Assembly: GCF_050920755.1 (NCBI RefSeq)
Contig: NZ_CP158480.1
Coordinates: 1,674,001 to 1,738,000 of the forward strand
Source of the DNA: Oligella sp050920755
GTDB lineage: Bacteria; Pseudomonadota; Gammaproteobacteria; Burkholderiales; Burkholderiaceae_B
Direction of reading: 5' to 3'
DNA length: 64,000 bases
Below, in pieces: positions 59,560 through 64,000 of this stretch. The notes beneath the pieces are model-generated. The model searched no databases, had not been told where the DNA came from, and saw only the letters and a list, made by a program, of their open reading frames with translations. Each line of letters starts with the position of its first letter. The stretch's first letter is position 1. The position numbers and the translations under genes were made by a program.

Positions 59560-59693
59560 ATTAACTCCTATGGATATTTAGTAAAGCCCCTATATGCAAA
59601 GAAGCTTTACATAAAAAGCCCGTCTCTGATGAGGTAGTTTTAATCTTAAAACTTAGTGACTACTTCACTGAGAGATCGAGCAAGAAAGGGATA

Positions 59694-59722
59694 ATTATAT
59701 AGATTAAGCCACGATAAATCAA
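59694..59722 (-). promoter_or_regulatory. promoter of the rpsF operon
   Basis: On the minus strand TTGATT (59717-59722) and a perfect TATAAT (59694-59699) are separated by exactly 17 bases. The leader to the rpsF start would be about 125-130 bases, long enough for an S6:S18-type autoregulatory fold, which I did not verify. Confidence 0.82.
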
Positions 59723-59847
59723 GCCCTTACAGGACAAACTCTTGATTTATGTGGCTTTAATGTGGTTTTAATGTAATTCGCCGAAGCCTCAACACCCGCT
59801 ATCGACTTAAGACTTCAGCACTATCTGCGGCTACTTTTACCGACTGC

Positions 59848-60651
59848 TTAAGCCCTGCCCTCAAGCATGGCATAGGCCGAATGATTATGAATGGATTCGA
59901 AATTCTCTACCTCAACTCGGTAAGACAGCATGCCGGGCCACTGCTTAATGCGAAGCGCAACGTCACGAATCAGATCCTCCACAAATTTAGGATTATCATA
60001 AGAATACTCTGTCACGTACTTCTCATCCGGACGTTTCAATAGGGCCCATAGCTGACTGGAGCCTTGCTCCTCGATGGTACGAATTAAATCATCCAAGACA
60101 TAGTCCTCACTCGCCTCAAGTTGTACTGTTACATGCGAGCGCTGATTATGTGCGCCATATTCGGAAATCGCTTTAGAACAAGGGCAAAGACTCATGACCG
60201 GCACCACCACCTCGGTTAAAAAACGCACGCCCTCAGTAGTGGCAATTGCCGTCCATGTGACTTCATAATCCATCATGCTGGCGACACCACTTACCGGTGC
60301 TTTTTTAGTAATAAAGTACGGGAAAGTAACCCGAATCTCGCCCTCTTCAGCATTTAATAAGGGCAACATAGCACCGGCCATTTGCTTAAATAACTTGGCA
60401 TCCATGCCTTGGCCATGATACTCATCAATTAAACCCATAAAGCGTGACATATGGGTACCCTTTTCAGAGGCCGGTAATAAAACCGTCGTTTCCCACACAC
60501 CGACCGTACCTAAAATAGCGCCCCGGCCATTTTTTACCGTAAGTGGATGCTTAACTTGACGCACGCCGACACGATCAATCCGGATACGACGCAAATCCGT
60601 GCTGCCCTGAACATCAGGCATCACAGAGCTTGTTGATTCAGTTAATTTCAT
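59848..60651 (-). CDS. folE2: GTP cyclohydrolase IB (FolE2)
   Basis: A 267-residue enzyme opening GTP to dihydroneopterin triphosphate for folate synthesis. The type IB active-site region MSLCPCSKAISEYGAHNQRS with its metal/catalytic cysteine is clear, as are YDNPKFVEDLIRDVALRI and FESIHNHSAYA. Type IB works with several metals and is often used when zinc is scarce. It lies 40 bases after dxs on the same strand. Confidence 0.93.
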   Translation of the reverse strand: MKLTESTSSVMPDVQGSTDLRRIRIDRVGVRQVKHPLTVKNGRGAILGTVGVWETTVLLPASEKGTHMSRFMGLIDEYHGQGMDAKLFKQMAGAMLPLLNAEEGEIRVTFPYFITKKAPVSGVASMMDYEVTWTAIATTEGVRFLTEVVVPVMSLCPCSKAISEYGAHNQRSHVTVQLEASEDYVLDDLIRTIEEQGSSQLWALLKRPDEKYVTEYSYDNPKFVEDLIRDVALRIKQWPGMLSYRVEVENFESIHNHSAYAMLEGRA

Positions 60652-60691
60652 TTAATTCCTACAAAAAAGATTCAAGCGACTACTTATTTCG

Positions 60692-62578
60692 CTATGTCTT
60701 TAAAAGTTCAGCAAAGCGCTGCTCTACGGACTGCTCAATACCATTGGCGTCTAAAGCTAAGTCCGCACGTAAGACATTTTGGTCGCCATGATCAATAAAT
60801 AGGTCCGGGTAGCCTAATTGCAAGACCGATAAATTGGTATCGCGCTGATTTAGAAATTCTATCACCGCACTACCGGCACCGCCCATCAAAGCCCCTTCTT
60901 CCAGTGTGACAAAGGCCTGATGTGATTCAGCTAAGTCTAAAATCAATTCCTCATCCAGCGGCTTCACAAAACGCATATCAACCAAGGTGAGGTCATGCTT
61001 TTCAGCGACTTGCTTAGCTTCATGCAATAAAGGACCAAAAGCTAACACAGCAATTTTCGAACCCTGACGACGCGTCACTGCCTTACCGACGCCTACGCTC
61101 TGCAAGTCACTCGCCGTCGCCGCACCAACCCCCGCACCACGCGGATAGCGTACCGACGCCGGTCCATCATAGTGATAACAGGTACTTAATAACAAACGAC
61201 ATTCGGCCTCATCCGACGGGACGGAAACCACCATATTAGGAATACAACGCAGATAAGCAATATCATAATTACCCGCATGGGTGGCACCATCGGCACCGAC
61301 CAGACCGGCACGATCCAAAGCAAAGGTGACGTCCAGATTCTGCAAGGCCACATCATGAATCAACTGATCATAGGCTCTTTGCAAAAAAGTAGAATAAATC
61401 GCTACTACCGGCTTTAAACCCTCACAAGCCAAACCCCCGGCAAAAGTCACGGCGTGCTGTTCGGCAATACCCACATCAAAATATCGATCGGGAAAGCGCT
61501 TTTCAAATTCGACTAAACCGCTACCCTCACGCATTGCCGGTGTTATACCGATTAATTGCCTATCCGCCTCGCCCATATCACAGAGCCATTGACCGAAAAC
61601 CTGCGTAAAAGTCTGCTTGCCGGGCGCATCTGAGACCTTAATCCCCTCGGCGGGATTGAACTTACCGGGGCCGTGATAAAGTACCGGATCCTGCTCAGCC
61701 AAGCCATAACCCTGCCCTTTTTTGGTAATCACATGAACAAACTGCAAACCGCCTAAACGTCGCACATTATCCAAAACCGGCAATAAAGCACCCAGATCAT
61801 GACCGTCAATCGGGCCGATATAATTAAAGCCGAACTCCTCAAATAAAGTATTAGCGCCCATCAAGCTTTTTGCCTGATCCTTGACATGCCCTTTGAAGCG
61901 ACGAGCAAATTCAGCCATGGGTTCAGGTAACTGCTTAAGCACCACCTTACTCATATCACTGGCTTCTTTATAAAACGGCAAGCCGGTAGAAATTAAGCGA
62001 CTAAGGTATTTATTTAAAGCACCTACCGGTGGCGAAATGGACATATCGTTATCATTTAACACCACCAGCAAATTAATATCAGCGGTATCGCCGGCATTAT
62101 TCATGGCTTCAAAGACCATGCCGGCAGTCATTGCGCCGTCACCGATAACGGCAATATGTTGTCGATTTTTAAGACCCTGATTACGCGCCGCTACCGCCAT
62201 CCCCAACGCAGCCGAAATTGAGGTTGAGGAATGCGCCGTGCCGAAAGCATCATAAGTAGATTCAGAACGCTTAGGGAAACCGGAGATATGATTTTGTCGA
62301 CGAATAAACGGCAAATCATCACGGCGCCCGGTTAAAACCTTATGCGCATAAGCCTGATGCCCTACATCCCAAATCAAACGATCGTCCGGTGTATTAAATA
62401 TATAGTGTAAAGCAATGGTCAACTCTACCGTACCTAAATTAGAAGAGAGATGACCGCCGGTATTTGCCACCGACTCTAAGATATACTGACGCAACTCCTG
62501 AGCCAACTCAGACAATTGGCAGCGATTGAGCTTTTTTAAATCATCGGGGGATTCAATATTATTTAAGAACTTTTTCAT
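60692..62578 (-). CDS. dxs: 1-deoxy-D-xylulose-5-phosphate synthase
   Basis: A 628-residue thiamine-diphosphate enzyme, first step of the MEP isoprenoid pathway. Features: TGGHLSSNLGTVELTIALHY, VGHQAYAHKVLTGRRDDL, GDGAMTAGMVFEAMNNAGD and LNDNDMSISPPVGALNKYLS, and the transketolase-like VGIAEQHAVTFAGGLACEG. It starts eight bases after the ispA stop and forms an isoprenoid operon with ispA and xseB. Confidence 0.96.
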   Translation of the reverse strand: MKKFLNNIESPDDLKKLNRCQLSELAQELRQYILESVANTGGHLSSNLGTVELTIALHYIFNTPDDRLIWDVGHQAYAHKVLTGRRDDLPFIRRQNHISGFPKRSESTYDAFGTAHSSTSISAALGMAVAARNQGLKNRQHIAVIGDGAMTAGMVFEAMNNAGDTADINLLVVLNDNDMSISPPVGALNKYLSRLISTGLPFYKEASDMSKVVLKQLPEPMAEFARRFKGHVKDQAKSLMGANTLFEEFGFNYIGPIDGHDLGALLPVLDNVRRLGGLQFVHVITKKGQGYGLAEQDPVLYHGPGKFNPAEGIKVSDAPGKQTFTQVFGQWLCDMGEADRQLIGITPAMREGSGLVEFEKRFPDRYFDVGIAEQHAVTFAGGLACEGLKPVVAIYSTFLQRAYDQLIHDVALQNLDVTFALDRAGLVGADGATHAGNYDIAYLRCIPNMVVSVPSDEAECRLLLSTCYHYDGPASVRYPRGAGVGAATASDLQSVGVGKAVTRRQGSKIAVLAFGPLLHEAKQVAEKHDLTLVDMRFVKPLDEELILDLAESHQAFVTLEEGALMGGAGSAVIEFLNQRDTNLSVLQLGYPDLFIDHGDQNVLRADLALDANGIEQSVEQRFAELLKT

Positions 62579-62586
62579 GACAATCC

Positions 62587-63504
62587 CTAGCTTTGGCGAT
62601 GAATAATCAAATCCGCCAAGTTTCTTAATCGCTCGGCCCGGGCACCCAAGGGGCGAATCGCTTCGATGGCATCACGGTGTAAGTCTGCGGCATAGTCCCT
62701 AGCCTCTTCCAGACCTAAAATACTGACGTAAGTGGGTTTATTATCCAGCTCATCCTTGCCGGCCGTCTTACCCAGCACACTGGTATCCGCCGTCGTATCC
62801 AAAATATCATCCACCACCTGATAAGCTAAACCCAACTTCTCGGCATAGCCTTTAAGTGCGGAATGATCCTCGTAATTCGTAGCTACGGTAATCGACCCTA
62901 ACAGCACACTGGCTTGAATTAAAGCACCGGTTTTAAGCTGATGCATCAACTTAAGGCGTGATTTACTAATCTGCTGATCCACGGAAGCTAAATCCATATA
63001 CTGACCACCCACCATACCGCGACTACCGGAAGCCGCGGCTAATTGCTGCATGGCCTTAATCACTAAAGCCGGCGCTACCGGCATATTGGCAATCACTTCA
63101 AAGGCGAGACTTTGTAAAGCATCGCCCACTAATAAAGCATTAGCCTCACCGTACTTCACATGCGCGGTGGGCTTGCCGCGACGTAACTCGTCATCGTCCA
63201 TACAAGGCATATCATCATGCACCAAAGAATAGGCATGAATCAGCTCCACTGCAGTGCCCGCCGCTACCAAGGCCTTTTTAGACTGCTCAACCTGCTCACT
63301 ATGATGCGCCACCTCACCGGCCGCCAAAACCAAAGCCGCACGAATACGCTTACCGCCCTCTAAGGAAGCATAACGCATCGCCTCGTGCAAGCCGGCTAAA
63401 TAAGGGCTCTCATCCGCTACCGTCAAAGCCTGCTCCAAGGAAGCCTCGATGGTCGGTACCACATAAGAACTTAACCAATGGTCAAATGACAATTCCTGCG
63501 TCAT
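62587..63504 (-). CDS. ispA: farnesyl diphosphate synthase
   Basis: A 305-residue prenyltransferase. The first aspartate-rich motif is DDMPCMDDDELRRGKP and the second is QVVDDILDTTAD; GKRIRAALVL and VGGQYMDLAS are conserved. It condenses DMAPP and IPP to FPP. The start directly abuts the xseB stop (TAA-ATG). Confidence 0.95.
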   Translation of the reverse strand: MTQELSFDHWLSSYVVPTIEASLEQALTVADESPYLAGLHEAMRYASLEGGKRIRAALVLAAGEVAHHSEQVEQSKKALVAAGTAVELIHAYSLVHDDMPCMDDDELRRGKPTAHVKYGEANALLVGDALQSLAFEVIANMPVAPALVIKAMQQLAAASGSRGMVGGQYMDLASVDQQISKSRLKLMHQLKTGALIQASVLLGSITVATNYEDHSALKGYAEKLGLAYQVVDDILDTTADTSVLGKTAGKDELDNKPTYVSILGLEEARDYAADLHRDAIEAIRPLGARAERLRNLADLIIHRQS

Positions 63505-63777
63505 TTACTCATCCTCACCCTCGCGCTCATCATCTTGAGCTAAAGGTCTAAGTAGATTATCCTGCAACACATGAACCTGCAACTGCGCATCCTCCAGCTT
63601 CTGCTGACACACGCGGCTTAATAACATGCCGCGCTCATAGGCTTTGAGCGCATCATCGAGCGACAATACCTGATTTTCCATCGACTGAACAATGGCTTGT
63701 AACTCCTTCATCGCTACCTCGAATTGCTCGGGTAATTCCTGCTGCTCGGCTTGCAAAACTGATTTGTCCTCAGACAC
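63505..63777 (-). CDS. xseB: exodeoxyribonuclease VII small subunit
   Basis: A 90-residue helical protein (QFEVAMKELQAIVQSMENQV, LSLDDALKAYERGMLL, CQQKLEDAQLQVHVL) that pairs with XseA. It is first in the xseB-ispA-dxs(-folE2) operon, the standard order. Confidence 0.92.
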   Translation of the reverse strand: MSEDKSVLQAEQQELPEQFEVAMKELQAIVQSMENQVLSLDDALKAYERGMLLSRVCQQKLEDAQLQVHVLQDNLLRPLAQDDEREGEDE

Positions 63778-63929
63778 CTCAGCCTCCTAAAAATTCAATA
63801 ATCCAACATTGTACGAAAATCCGTGGTTTTTGTCGCTAATTTTCAATAAATTATCGATGTACAATAGCCTAGAATACCGAAAAACCTTATAATTTTTGGT
63901 CTTATTTTGCTTTTACAACAAAGCCGGTT

Positions 63930-63957
63930 ACCAACTCATGACCCTTGGTGAGTTGGT
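63930..63957 (+). promoter_or_regulatory. hairpin in the leader of the last gene
   Basis: ACCAACTCA (63930-63938) pairs perfectly with TGAGTTGGT (63949-63957) around a ten-base loop, followed by a mixed T-rich stretch (TCTTCTTAATTTTC). It sits 33 bases before the final ATG and could act as an attenuator or an upstream terminator. Confidence 0.5.
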
Positions 63958-63990
63958 CTTCTTAATTTTCATATAATTCGGGGGGTTCTG

Positions 63991-64000
63991 ATGAACGATA
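63991..64000 (+). CDS. start of a plus-strand gene (partial)
   Basis: ATG 63991 begins M-N-D and runs off the window. A G-rich ribosome site (GGGGGG) lies about four bases upstream. It is divergent from xseB. Too little is visible to name it. Confidence 0.5.

Noticed and set aside
59560..59690. S6:S18 autoregulatory RNA motif in the rpsF leader
   Set aside because: Leader length and position fit, but I could not identify the required stem with the CCG loop with confidence by eye.
1..64000. CRISPR array or rRNA/tRNA genes
   Set aside because: No regularly spaced direct repeats with unique spacers and no recognisable stable-RNA sequences were seen; the only tandem array is the 11-bp repeat at 56238.

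Overview
The window reads as chromosome of a moderately AT-rich betaproteobacterium, most likely Burkholderiales/Alcaligenaceae-like. The evidence is the rpsF-priB-rpsR-rplI-dnaB block, the folE2-dxs-ispA-xseB block, an AscD-type ferredoxin reductase, and protein sequences closest in style to that order. No rRNA, tRNA or CRISPR array was recognised.

Layout. (1) 1-12 kb: a type VI secretion accessory cluster on the minus strand (vgrG, DUF2169+pentapeptide protein, pentapeptide protein, DUF3540, PAAR-like DUF4150). It is flanked by small membrane proteins of one family; one of these is split by an IS21-type element whose 4-bp target duplication lets the gene be rebuilt. (2) 12-19.5 kb: core genes for a 2Fe-2S reductase, parC-parE, trxA and rho. 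(3) 19.5-26.2 kb: two identical inverted IS256-type copies bracket a segment with dam, arsB, dusC and a DUF1653 gene. The target duplications and the two halves of a DUF4870 gene show that this segment has been inverted by recombination between the copies. (4) 26.2-45.3 kb: a decayed contractile-tailed prophage on the minus strand. Packaging, portal, head, neck, sheath, tube, tail chaperone (programmed -1 frameshift) and most of the tape measure remain. It is cut at the tape measure by an IS3 element, which is itself cut by IS256. At the other end are a BRO-type protein, HicAB, a second IS3-type element and a ruined P4-type integrase lying against the 3' end of guaA. (5) 45.5-53 kb: guaA, guaB, purL. 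(6) 53-57 kb: pbpG, an alcohol dehydrogenase remnant and SOS-controlled umuDC. (7) 56-64 kb: dnaB, rplI, rpsR, priB, rpsF, folE2, dxs, ispA, xseB, and the first codons of a plus-strand gene.

The observations I rate highest: GuaA has lost the catalytic cysteine of its glutaminase domain (Gly87), so it looks like an ammonia-only GMP synthase; the IS256 inversion/deletion scar is readable to the base; a slippery T_TTT_TTA site joins two tail-chaperone reading frames; a PBECR1-like endoribonuclease domain is fused to a phage DUF2213 protein; the hicAB operator sits exactly inside the promoter spacer; and a perfect 22-bp palindrome lies between purL and pbpG.

Domain and family names are from memory of the families, not from a search.
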